A DNA stretch of 64,000 nucleotides. Origin: Verrucomicrobiaceae bacterium (lineage in GTDB: Bacteria; Verrucomicrobiota; Verrucomicrobiia; Verrucomicrobiales; Verrucomicrobiaceae). Positions 49,569-57,652 of this stretch are shown piece by piece. The notes beneath the pieces were generated by a model, which had not been told where the DNA came from, did no database searches, and was given only the letters and a program-made list of their open reading frames with translations. Both the position numbers and the translations under genes were made by a program. Location: the NCBI GenBank assembly GCA_016713245.1, contig JADJPM010000005.1, positions 310,001 through 374,000 on the forward strand, in the 5' to 3' direction. The stretch's first letter is position 1; every line of letters begins with the position of its first letter.

Positions 49569-49611
49569 TGCAAATACATGGGCCATACGAAATTCTCCCC
49601 TCTGCGGAGCC

Positions 49612-52600
49612 TCAGGGCACCACCACAGCAGCACCATCTAGGATTTCCACCCGAAATGCCGCCAGATCCCCGGAATCACGGGTGATCAGCACGCTGATCC
49701 GGTGTGTTCCAGCACCCAAATCGAGGCTCAGTTCGGGGGAAATTTCCTTCAACTCGGCCCCGTCCACCGCTACCACGATTCCTTTTACGGAACTGAGGCC
49801 CAGTTTGACCTTCCCGGCGGAGTCCAATTTCAGCCCAAATTGGGCAATTTTTGGGAACCAAGGGTACATGCGCTGGCCGGCTGGAATGTCGGCCAGCGGG
49901 AGGTCGCCATTCACCTGGCTGAAGGAGGCCAGCCAGGGGTAGGCATACTTTTCGTCGTTGAGGGCAAAGCTGCCCACATGGCGCACATGGTCGATGTCAG
50001 CCTGCTCCATCTTGCCCATGACCTTCCAGGTGCGGACGTAGCGGTTCGGCTGGGTTTTGAAGGCCCCTTCCCTGCCCAATTCGCTCAAAAAGCGCACCAG
50101 ATCGACGAATTCGTCCTCCCGCAGGCTGGCGGTCAAACCGGCCGGCATCATGCTCACCGGGCTCATCTGGCGGCTCGCCACGGCCGATTTGGCCACTTTC
50201 ACGATCTGGTTGGCTGGGTCACGAATCGTCAACTCGTCCGCGCCGTCGTTCACGAGGCCGCCGGAGACCACGCCGCCGTCCTTTTTGCTCACGATGACCA
50301 TGTGGTAGCCTTCTTTGATCTTCTTGCTCGGCTCCAACAGGCTCTCAATCAAGTAATCCACCGGCGCGGAGGCGCCGATGCTCACCAGATTCGGCCCCAA
50401 AACGCCGCCGCTCTCTCCGATGGCATGGCAGGTCATGCACAGAAGCTGCTGGCGGCGATACACCGCCTCACCGCGGACTGGATCGCCGTTTTTCTTCACT
50501 TTTTCGACCATTGCGGTCATTTCCGCAGCGGTCAGCGGCTTGTCCATCTGCTTCACATTGCCCGCTTTTTTGAGCGCCTCGGCCAGCGGTCCCTGGATGC
50601 CGCGGGTGCTCACCATGCGGATGCCTTCCACGGCCACGAGGTCAGGAATCGTCTTGCCCGCCAGCTCCTTCGCCAGCACGCCCGGAAGCTGCTTATTCTT
50701 CAAAAACGCCCCCAAAACCGGCTTCGCGGCCCCGACCTCGGCGGTGGCCAAAAACTCCACCGCACGCTTCGCGGCCAGTTGCGGCCCCACGGCGGTCAAA
50801 CCGTCGATCATGAGCGATTTGAGGCCCAGATCGGCCGATTCGACGAAGAGCTTGTCGAACAGGTCCCGCGTCTTCACGCCGCCGAGGGCCGTCAAGCCAC
50901 GGGTGGCCCCGTCGCGGATCGCCGGGATCGTTTTGGTATCGGTGAGCAAAGCCGCGAGCTTCTCGCGGGCAGGTTCCACCTTCCAAAGACCAGCCAGAAT
51001 GGCCGTGCGGTGCACCACATGAGGTTCCGGACGGGCAAACCAGGCCGTCACCGTCTCCGCCGCGCCTTCCGGCACGATTTTTCGGTCCGTGGCCGCCTTC
51101 ACGAGGGCGTCTTGGAGGCCGATGTAGTAGGGAGCCATCGCCGCGTCGTTCACCATGTCCACCATCACCTTCGCCTGGGCCGCGTCCGCCGCGTCGCCGG
51201 CCATCGCCAGCACGGCGGCGGCGTCTTCCGGGCTCAATTTGCCGCCTTTCAGCGCCGCAAACAGCGGCGGCAGGGCGTCCGAGCGGCTCGTGCTCTTCAT
51301 CGCATAGACAAACTGCTTCGGACGGTCCTCCAGCTTCAGTTTGCCGCTCACCACGGCCGGCATCCACACCTCCGCCTGCTCACGACAGGTCAGCTCGAGC
51401 AGGAAATCGAGGTTTTCGTCCATCGGCAGGTCCAGCACGCGCAGCGCCAGATTGATCGCACTCGGCTTCCGCATCTCCGCCAGCACCGCCACGGCCCACA
51501 GGCGCACCTGGGCGTTTTCATCCGCCACGGCCTTTTCGAGCACTTTCATCGCGTCCGGCAGTTCTTTCCAGCGATGGCTCAGGATGCGCAGCGCCGCCGC
51601 ACGGATGCGAGCATCGCTGTTTTCCCAAAGTTTGCGCCAAATCGTCGGCGAGAAGGAATTCACGCCCTCGCGAGCCCAGGCCGCTTCGAGCAAGGCATGC
51701 CCGTCCGTCTGCTGTGCCGCCCAGGCGTCGAGCCCCGCAGTCACTTTCACCGCCCCCTGATCGCGGAGTTCACGCTTCGCAAAGGTCCGCACATACTTGC
51801 GGTCGCTTTTCAGCATCTCCAGCAGTTCCGCCGTGCTCGCCCCGGCGATTTTCGTCCTCGAGCTGAGCGGACGGCCTTTCGCCGTCACGCGCCAGATGCG
51901 GCCGTGCACATGATCGCGACGCGGATCGCGGAAATCGACCTCGCCGTGCTGGATGATCGGGTTGTACCAGTCCGCGATGTAAAGAGCACCGTCCGGCCCC
52001 ACTTTGACATCAATCGGACGGAAAGCCCGGTGCGTGCTCGCCAGCACGTCTGGCATCTGCTTGGCGATGTAACCGCTGCCACTCGGGGTGAGGGCGAAAC
52101 GGTTCACGCGATTCCCACGGAAGTCATTCAGCACCATCGTCCCCTGCCACTCCGCCGGCCAATGCGGATCCTCGATCACCTCCATGCCGCACTGCTTCGG
52201 CTGGCCGGGGCTCAGGCCGTGCAGGATGCGCTTTGCGCCCGGCGAGGTGGCAAACACACTGCCCGGGAAGATGAAATTGATCCCTTCCCCGCCCGCGCCG
52301 TCACAGGCAAAGCTCTGGCCCCAGCGGTCGAATTCAAAGCCCCACGGATTGATCAGCCCCTTGCTGATGATCTCCGCGCGACGTGTCTCCGGCCGGAATT
52401 CCCAAATGCCGCCGCCCATCAGGCGACGCACTCCATACGGCGTCTCCATGTGCGTGTGGATGTAGATCGACTGGTTGAAGTACAGCATCCCCTCCGGCCC
52501 CCAGCGGAAGGTGTGCAGCAGGTGATGCGTGTCCTCCGTGCCAAAACCGCTCAGCAGGATCGTGCGCTCGTCCGCCTTCAGATCACCGTCCTTGTCCTTC

Positions 52601-53010
52601 AAAAACAGCACTTCGGTCGAATTCGCCACATACAGACCGCCATCTCCCGGCGCCAGCGCCGTCGGAATGTGCAGCCCGTCCGCGAAAGGCGTCGATTTAT
52701 CCGCCTTGCCATCGCCATCCGTGTCCTCCAGCACCACGACCTGGTCCTTCGCCGCCTCGCCCGGCTTGATGTGCGGATACGTCGTGCTCGACACGACCCA
52801 CAGGCGACCCTGCGCATCCCAGTTCATCTGCACCGGCTTTTGGATCATCGGCTCGCCAGCGAAAAGATTCACCTCAAAGCCCTCCGGCACGACAAAAGCC
52901 TTCAGCTCGGCATCGGGATTCGCATCCGGCAGATCGGCGAGAGAGGTCGGCTGAGAGGCGGCAGCAAGGCCGCACCATCCGAGAGAAATCAGGGCAAGAC
53001 GGGAGATCAT
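49612..53010 (-). CDS. PVC-type membrane-bound dehydrogenase with HEAT repeats and cytochrome c
   Basis: The frame opens at 53157, but the ATG at 53010 starts a clear signal peptide (MISRLALISLGWCGLAAASQ), giving 1132 aa. Residues about 20-440 are a PQQ/glucose-dehydrogenase-like propeller of the PVC type: VPEGFEVNLFAGEPMIQKPV, GRLWVVSSTTYPHIKPGE, DGKADKSTPFADGLHIPTA, GPDGALYIADWYNPIIQHGE. A HEAT-like helical region follows (about 450-800: DENAQVRLWAVAVLAEMRKP). Near residue 858, LCMTCHAIGESGGVLGPNL is the CxxCH haem site of the planctomycete-type cytochrome c domain. The C-terminal 130 residues (ADIPAGQRMYPWFPKIAQFG) are typical of these proteins. By family it is a periplasmic oxidoreductase, often linked to sugar or polysaccharide use; the substrate is unknown. 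Its start is divergent from gspE, 225 bp apart. Confidence 0.92.
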   Translation of the reverse strand: MISRLALISLGWCGLAAASQPTSLADLPDANPDAELKAFVVPEGFEVNLFAGEPMIQKPVQMNWDAQGRLWVVSSTTYPHIKPGEAAKDQVVVLEDTDGDGKADKSTPFADGLHIPTALAPGDGGLYVANSTEVLFLKDKDGDLKADERTILLSGFGTEDTHHLLHTFRWGPEGMLYFNQSIYIHTHMETPYGVRRLMGGGIWEFRPETRRAEIISKGLINPWGFEFDRWGQSFACDGAGGEGINFIFPGSVFATSPGAKRILHGLSPGQPKQCGMEVIEDPHWPAEWQGTMVLNDFRGNRVNRFALTPSGSGYIAKQMPDVLASTHRAFRPIDVKVGPDGALYIADWYNPIIQHGEVDFRDPRRDHVHGRIWRVTAKGRPLSSRTKIAGASTAELLEMLKSDRKYVRTFAKRELRDQGAVKVTAGLDAWAAQQTDGHALLEAAWAREGVNSFSPTIWRKLWENSDARIRAAALRILSHRWKELPDAMKVLEKAVADENAQVRLWAVAVLAEMRKPSAINLALRVLDLPMDENLDFLLELTCREQAEVWMPAVVSGKLKLEDRPKQFVYAMKSTSRSDALPPLFAALKGGKLSPEDAAAVLAMAGDAADAAQAKVMVDMVNDAAMAPYYIGLQDALVKAATDRKIVPEGAAETVTAWFARPEPHVVHRTAILAGLWKVEPAREKLAALLTDTKTIPAIRDGATRGLTALGGVKTRDLFDKLFVESADLGLKSLMIDGLTAVGPQLAAKRAVEFLATAEVGAAKPVLGAFLKNKQLPGVLAKELAGKTIPDLVAVEGIRMVSTRGIQGPLAEALKKAGNVKQMDKPLTAAEMTAMVEKVKKNGDPVRGEAVYRRQQLLCMTCHAIGESGGVLGPNLVSIGASAPVDYLIESLLEPSKKIKEGYHMVIVSKKDGGVVSGGLVNDGADELTIRDPANQIVKVAKSAVASRQMSPVSMMPAGLTASLREDEFVDLVRFLSELGREGAFKTQPNRYVRTWKVMGKMEQADIDHVRHVGSFALNDEKYAYPWLASFSQVNGDLPLADIPAGQRMYPWFPKIAQFGLKLDSAGKVKLGLSSVKGIVVAVDGAELKEISPELSLDLGAGTHRISVLITRDSGDLAAFRVEILDGAAVVVP

Positions 53011-53235
53011 GGCGAAAAATGGGGAGCGCAGATTACGCCGCCGCCGCGCCGGTTTGGCAAGCATTCTCTCCACGAATACACGATCCCGTCCCCATTTGAG
53101 AAGCTGGCTTGCACCCGCACACAGCCCCGGCAGAAAAATGTGGTCAAACGGGCTCAAAAAGCCGGTTTAAAGGGCAACTTCCCTGCTCCGACCGCGTTTC
53201 ACGCAGGCCTCGTTTTTGCCTCCCGCGCCTCTTTT

Positions 53236-54927
53236 ATGCCCAATCTCATCGACGTCCTCGTCCAGACCGCCGCCTCCGCTGGTTGCGCCGAGCCCACCCG
53301 CCTCCGCCACTCGCTCGAAATGGCCGCGGACAAGCGCCAGCCGCTCATGGATGCCCTCGTGGATGCCAACATGGTCGATGAGGACCGCTTCTTCGAAAAG
53401 CTGGCCACCGGCCTCGGCATCCCGTTTGATCAAAACGGAGCCGCCGATGCCCCCGAAGGCATTCACAACCGCTTCCCCGCCAAAATCGCCCTGCGGCATC
53501 GCGTTTTCCCAACGCAGCTCTCGAACACCGAGGCCACGCTGATCACCTACAACCCCTTCGACCTCTCCGCCCGCCAGGCGGTGGGCCAGGAACTGCGCAA
53601 GCGGGTCCACTGGCAGATTGCCGCCCGTCATCGCATTCTCGAAGCGCTGCACCAAGGCTATGGCGTGGGCGCGGAGAACTTCGAAGAGCTTCTTGAAGGT
53701 CGCGAGGCCGGTGATGACAACGACGACCTCAAGCAGGAGACCACCGTGCTCGACGAAGCCGATGAAGAGGCCACCGTGCTGAACTTTGTGAACCAAATCT
53801 TCCGCGAAGCGCTCAAGGAACGCGCCACAGACATCCATGTGGAGCCTTTGGAGAAGGATCTGCGCATTCGTTACCGCGTCGATGGCAAGCTGCTCGAAGT
53901 GCCCGTGCCGCCGAACATGCGTCTGCTGCAAAATTCGCTCGTCTCGCGTCTCAAAATCATGGCGCACCTCGACATCGCCGAGCGCCGCCTGCCGCAGGAT
54001 GGCCGCATCAACCTCGAACTCGATGGCGAGCCCATCGACGTGCGCGTGGCCACCATCCCCAGCGTGAATGGCGAGTCCGTGGCGCTGCGTTTGCTGACCC
54101 GCAAAAAGTTCGACATGAACGCCATCGGCCTCGATCCGCACACCGAGGCCACCTTGAGAAAACTCATCGCCGCGCCAAACGGCATCATCCTTGTCACCGG
54201 CCCTACCGGCAGTGGTAAATCGACCACGCTCTACACCCTTCTCAAAGAGCTCAACACCAAGGACCGACGCATCGTCACCATCGAAGACCCGGTGGAAAAC
54301 AAACTTGATGGCGTCGTGCAGATTGCCGTGAAGCCGGAGATCGACCTCACCTTCGCCGCCGGCCTGCGCAGCATCCTGCGTGGCGATCCAAACGTCATCA
54401 TGGTGGGGGAAATGCGCGACCAGGAAACGGTCGAGATCGCCATTCGCGGTGCATTGACCGGTCACTTGGTGCTCTCCACGCTCCACACGAACGACGCTGT
54501 CGGCGGCATTTCTCGTCTGCTCGACATGGGCATCGAACCCTTCATGGTCGCCTCCAGCGTGAGAGCCTTCCAGGCGCAGCGGCTCGTGCGCACGCTCTGC
54601 GGCGCCTGCAAGCAGCCCGCGCATTACGAAGAGGCCTATTTGAAGAACGTCGGCGTGCCCGCCGAGTTCAAGCGCACCTTCTTCAAGCCCGTCGGCTGCC
54701 GTGCCTGCCGTGGCACCGGCTTCACCGGCCGTCTCGCCATCATGGAAATCTGCCTCATGACCGAAGCCATCCAGGACAAGGTCAACCAGCGAGCCAACAC
54801 CATCGAACTCAAAGCCCAGGCCCTCAAAGACGGCATGATCCCCATGCGCCAATACGGCTTCCGCAAAGCCAGCGAAGGCATCACGACGCTCGAAGAAGTG
54901 CTCACGGTCACGGCGGCGAGTGAGTGA
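53236..54927 (+). CDS. gspE: Type II secretion / type IV pilus assembly ATPase (GspE/PilB-like)
   Basis: The open frame extends far upstream only because it runs antisense to the dehydrogenase gene; the start is the ATG at 53236 (MPNLIDVLVQTAASAGCAEP), giving 563 aa. An N-terminal MshEN-like domain (about 1-150) precedes the ATPase. Landmarks are Walker A GPTGSGKST at residues 322-330, the Asp box VTIEDPVENKLDGVVQI, Walker B LRGDPNVIMVGEMRDQETVE, the His box TGHLVLSTLHTNDA, and the zinc site CGACKQP ... CRACRGTGFTGR. It would power pseudopilus assembly from the cytoplasmic face. It heads the cluster with gspF-K, but a small-protein/HNH cassette separates it from gspF. Confidence 0.93.
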   Translation: MPNLIDVLVQTAASAGCAEPTRLRHSLEMAADKRQPLMDALVDANMVDEDRFFEKLATGLGIPFDQNGAADAPEGIHNRFPAKIALRHRVFPTQLSNTEATLITYNPFDLSARQAVGQELRKRVHWQIAARHRILEALHQGYGVGAENFEELLEGREAGDDNDDLKQETTVLDEADEEATVLNFVNQIFREALKERATDIHVEPLEKDLRIRYRVDGKLLEVPVPPNMRLLQNSLVSRLKIMAHLDIAERRLPQDGRINLELDGEPIDVRVATIPSVNGESVALRLLTRKKFDMNAIGLDPHTEATLRKLIAAPNGIILVTGPTGSGKSTTLYTLLKELNTKDRRIVTIEDPVENKLDGVVQIAVKPEIDLTFAAGLRSILRGDPNVIMVGEMRDQETVEIAIRGALTGHLVLSTLHTNDAVGGISRLLDMGIEPFMVASSVRAFQAQRLVRTLCGACKQPAHYEEAYLKNVGVPAEFKRTFFKPVGCRACRGTGFTGRLAIMEICLMTEAIQDKVNQRANTIELKAQALKDGMIPMRQYGFRKASEGITTLEEVLTVTAASE

Positions 54928-54984
54928 GCTTAAATTCCTGTGAATGCAGATTTGAAATTCAATGTTGGGCTGTAATGTTACGCT

Positions 54985-55221
54985 ATGACCAAAGCCTACG
55001 AAGAAATCATCGAATTCATGGCCGCAGGAACGACCAGCGAGCGGATGGCGGCTTTCAAGCCTTCCGCGAATGCCCGAAAACGTTTCGCTTGGCTCCTCGC
55101 GAAAGAAAAAGAAGACGGCTTGCTGCCTGAGGAGAAAAGAGAGCTGGATTCGGCCATGCAACTTGAACATCTCATGCGCCTAGCCAAAGCCCGGGCACGT
55201 CAGCTTCTTCGAAATGAGTGA
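54985..55221 (+). CDS. Small conserved-type protein paired with an HNH nuclease
   Basis: This 78-aa protein begins MTKAYEEIIEFMAAGTTSER and ends LEHLMRLAKARARQLLRNE; it appears all-helical and strongly charged. I recall similar small proteins (xxAYEQIIDFIAAGTTP...LEHLMRLAKARAR) in cyanobacteria and other bacteria, commonly just upstream of HNH genes, but I know no assigned function. Its 3' end overlaps the HNH gene by 8 bp. TTGAAA (54952) and TAATGT (54973), 15 bp apart, might be a weak promoter that would make the mRNA nearly leaderless. Antitoxin, inhibitor or partner of the nuclease are possible roles; this is inference from pairing only. Confidence 0.75.
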   Translation: MTKAYEEIIEFMAAGTTSERMAAFKPSANARKRFAWLLAKEKEDGLLPEEKRELDSAMQLEHLMRLAKARARQLLRNE

Positions 55222-55618
55222 GTCTCGCATCGCCGCTGAATTGAGGCGCAAAGTCGCAGCCAGAGCTGGCCGTCGCTGTGAGTATTGCCTGATTCATGAG
55301 GACGATTGCTTCTGGGGCTGTGAAATAGATCACATCTTCAGCGAAAAACACGGAGGCACCACATCACTGGCAAATCTAGCCTTCTGCTGTGCCTTTTGTA
55401 ATCGGCACAAAGGCGCGGACATTTCCACCCTGGATGCTCGCAAGCGACTCATCCCGCTCTTTCACCCGCGCAGAGATCGCTGGCAGGAGCATTTCCGTTT
55501 TCGCGGTGTCGAGATCATCGGAGTAACTGCTTTGGGAAGAGCCACCGCCAAACTTTTGCGATTCAACGATCCTGCCCGTCTCGAAGAGCGTGAAGCCATG
55601 ACCAGCCCGCGGGAATGA
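55214..55618 (+). CDS. HNH endonuclease
   Basis: This 134-aa protein has the HNH fold signature. CEYC near residue 18 and CAFCNRHKG near residue 58 supply four zinc ligands, CEIDHIFSEKHGG carries the catalytic His, and TTSLANLAFCC provides the Asn. By family it binds DNA and cleaves with one metal ion; the target is unknown. The ATG at 55214 lies inside the end of the upstream small gene (8-bp overlap), so they are translationally linked. Nothing else in the cluster is related to DNA processing, and the pair splits gspE from gspF, which suggests later insertion. Confidence 0.88.
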   Translation: MSESRIAAELRRKVAARAGRRCEYCLIHEDDCFWGCEIDHIFSEKHGGTTSLANLAFCCAFCNRHKGADISTLDARKRLIPLFHPRRDRWQEHFRFRGVEIIGVTALGRATAKLLRFNDPARLEEREAMTSPRE

Positions 55619-55776
55619 GGTTCTGGCCTTAACAGCGTTCAGCCTCTTCTCCGGCAGATCACGCCTCTTTGTCCGCATGTCTGAATCAGTTGGGTAAACA
55701 TGGGCAAACCGAAGTTCCCAACATTTTACGAGCAACTGAGCCGCTAAGTCTGCGTTAAGGCTGTCGTTTCATCCAC

Positions 55777-55884
55777 ATGCGTCGCTATCCGATCAAGATC
55801 CATTTTCACTCACATCAAGGCACCGACCGCGTCGGCTCGACCTTCGCCTTCCCAAAGGATGAGATCGGAAAGTACCTAGTTTGA
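55777..55884 (+). CDS. Possible 35-residue small protein (weak)
   Basis: An ATG-to-TGA frame of 36 codons lies just before gspF: MRRYPIKIHFHSHQGTDRVG, then STFAFPKDEIGKYLV. It is His-rich and beta-like, and I do not recognise it. No Shine-Dalgarno is evident. It could be a real small gene, the remnant of a larger one, or chance. The rest of the 285-bp gap 55619-55903 shows nothing I can name. Confidence 0.25.
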   Translation: MRRYPIKIHFHSHQGTDRVGSTFAFPKDEIGKYLV

Positions 55885-55903
55885 GATAAGCCAAAGCTCC
55901 CGC

Positions 55904-57133
55904 ATGCCCGCCTTCACCTACACCGCTCTCACCGCCACCGGACAGACCATCTCCGGTGCGCTTACTGTCGCAACGAAGGCCGAAGCCTTCCGGCAGCTCG
56001 AATCACAATCACTGACGCCGGTGAAGGTCATGCAGGATGAGAAAGCCGCTGCCGCCCAGGCAAAGAAAGCGGATGAGGCGAGCGGGCCGGTGAAGTTGAA
56101 GCGAGCACAGCTCATTTTGTTCACCGAGGAGCTGGCGGACATGCTGGATGGCGGTTTGCAGATCGAGCAGGCGCTTCGGGTGATGCAGGAAAGGCAGGAG
56201 GCGGACTCGCTGCGGCGTGTGGCGGCCACCTTGCGGAATGAAATTCGTGAAGGCTCGACGGTGGCAAAGGCGCTCAAGAAGGCTTCGCCAAGCTTTGATG
56301 AGCTTTACTGCAATCTCGCGGCGGCTGGTGAGGTCAGCGGATCACTGCCGAGCATCCTGCGGCGACTGGCGAATAACCTCGCGGTCATGGCGGACCTTCA
56401 ATCGAAGGTGACCTCGGCAATGATTTACCCGGCCTTCCTCATCGGCGCGTGCATCGTGCTCATGGTGGTCTTCATGACCTTCATGGTGCCGCAGATCACG
56501 GATTTGATGTCGAAGAACGGCCAGCAGCTCCCGGCGGCCACGCAGATGCTCATCAGCTTCAACAACTTCCTCGCCGCCTGGTGGTGGATCATCCTGATCG
56601 CCATCACCGCCCTCTTCATGCTCTTCCGCGGCTACATCAGCAGCCCCGCGGGACGGCTGTGGTGGGACGAGACGCGGCTGAAGCTCCCGCTCTTCGGCCC
56701 CATCATCGCGATGCGGTTCTACGCGCAGTTTTCGCACTCGCTGGGCAGTCTCGTGACGAACGGCGTGCCGCTCATGAATAGTCTGCGACTCGTTTCAAAG
56801 ATCTCCGCGAATGTTTTCATCCAGTTGCTGCTTTCCAAGGTCTCCACCCTGGTCTCCGAAGGGGCGCCGCTGTCTTCTTCGCTCAAAAAAGTCGGCAATT
56901 TCCCGCTGCTGCTCTCCGACATGATCGCCGTCGGCGAGCAAACAGGCCAGCTCGGCAAATGCATGGAGAAGTGCGCCACCCGCTACGACAAGGAACTGGA
57001 TACCCGCATCAAGCGCATGACATCCATGATCACGCCCATCATCCTCGTCTTCATGGCGATCATGGTCGGCACCGTCGCCTATTCCATCGTGGCAGCCATT
57101 GCCCAAAGCGTCACCGGCATCCGCCGGAGTTAG
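55904..57133 (+). CDS. gspF: Type II secretion inner-membrane platform protein GspF
   Basis: This 409-aa protein starts MPAFTYTALTATGQTISGAL, the standard GspF/PilC opening. Two T2SSF domains are visible: residues about 70-195 (FTEELADMLDGGLQIEQALR, AGEVSGSLPSILRRLA) and about 270-400 (FAQFSHSLGS-like YAQFSHSLGSLVTNGVPLM, MIAVGEQTGQLGKCMEKCA). Membrane segments lie near 174-194, 223-242 and 376-398. It would couple the GspE ATPase to pseudopilus growth. It is followed 51 bp later by gspG, and the gap contains direct AGTTTCA/AGTTTCC-type repeats (57133-57166). Confidence 0.94.
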   Translation: MPAFTYTALTATGQTISGALTVATKAEAFRQLESQSLTPVKVMQDEKAAAAQAKKADEASGPVKLKRAQLILFTEELADMLDGGLQIEQALRVMQERQEADSLRRVAATLRNEIREGSTVAKALKKASPSFDELYCNLAAAGEVSGSLPSILRRLANNLAVMADLQSKVTSAMIYPAFLIGACIVLMVVFMTFMVPQITDLMSKNGQQLPAATQMLISFNNFLAAWWWIILIAITALFMLFRGYISSPAGRLWWDETRLKLPLFGPIIAMRFYAQFSHSLGSLVTNGVPLMNSLRLVSKISANVFIQLLLSKVSTLVSEGAPLSSSLKKVGNFPLLLSDMIAVGEQTGQLGKCMEKCATRYDKELDTRIKRMTSMITPIILVFMAIMVGTVAYSIVAAIAQSVTGIRRS

Positions 57134-57184
57134 TTTCAAGTTTCAGGTTTAAAGTTCCAAGTTTCCCATCACCCTCCACCCGCC

Positions 57185-57646
57185 ATGAACATGCGAAATC
57201 ATAAATCAAAAGTCGTAAATCATAAATCCCCCGCCTTCACGCTGATCGAGATCGTCATCACTCTCACGATCATCGCCATCCTCGCCTCCGGCTCGATTTA
57301 CCTTCTCAAAGGGCAGATCGACTCCGCCAAGGACACCCGCGTGGACAGCGACCTCCAAGCCATCGGCCTTGCCCTGCAAAGCTACGAGTCCCGCGCCCTG
57401 CGCAAGCCGACCACCGAGCAAGGCTTGAAGGCTCTCGTCGAAAAACCGACCATCGAGCCTGTCCCAGATAACTACCGCGCCTTCATGAAAGACATGCCAA
57501 AGGACCCCTGGGGCCAGGAATACAAGTACCGCATCCCCGCCCAGAAATCGAAGGACGACTACGATGTGTGGTCCATGGGCCCCGATGGCAAGGACGGCAC
57601 GGAGGATGACTTGGGCAATTGGAAGCGTGGAACGCCTACGAAGTAA
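57185..57646 (+). CDS. gspG: Major pseudopilin GspG
   Basis: This 153-aa prepilin has the leader MNMRNHKSKVVNHKSPA and the mature start FTLIEIVITLTIIAILASG, a class III N-methylation site with Ala instead of Gly at -1, as is common in Verrucomicrobia. The C-terminal half carries the GspG signature for the calcium site: PKDPWGQEYKYRIPAQ, then DVWSMGPDGKDGTEDDLGNW. Length is normal. It would form the body of the T2SS pseudopilus. Residues 5-15 of the leader are encoded by the AAATCATAAATC repeat described separately. It ends 6 bp before the next gene. Confidence 0.94.
   Translation: MNMRNHKSKVVNHKSPAFTLIEIVITLTIIAILASGSIYLLKGQIDSAKDTRVDSDLQAIGLALQSYESRALRKPTTEQGLKALVEKPTIEPVPDNYRAFMKDMPKDPWGQEYKYRIPAQKSKDDYDVWSMGPDGKDGTEDDLGNWKRGTPTK
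57195..57229. repeat. AAATCATAAATC-type direct repeat inside the gspG leader
   Basis: GAAATCATAAATC at 57195 is repeated, after AAAAGTCG, as TAAATCATAAATC ending near 57229. It encodes leader residues RNHKSKVVNHKS. The pattern of short A/T-rich direct repeats is of low complexity and unlike the GC-rich coding DNA around it. Confidence 0.7.
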
Positions 57647-57652
57647 TTCCGA

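Noticed and set aside
53011..53157. Extra 49 residues at the N-terminus of the PVC-type dehydrogenase
   Set aside because: The internal ATG at 53010 starts a proper signal peptide; the extension is Arg-rich and would block it.
49702..53235. Upstream extension of the gspE frame to 1741 residues
   Set aside because: That part is antisense to the dehydrogenase/cytochrome c gene; GspE homology begins just after the ATG at 53236.
53167..55170. 667-aa minus-strand open frame opposite gspE
   Set aside because: It is a shadow of an unmistakable T2SS ATPase with Walker and zinc motifs on the plus strand.
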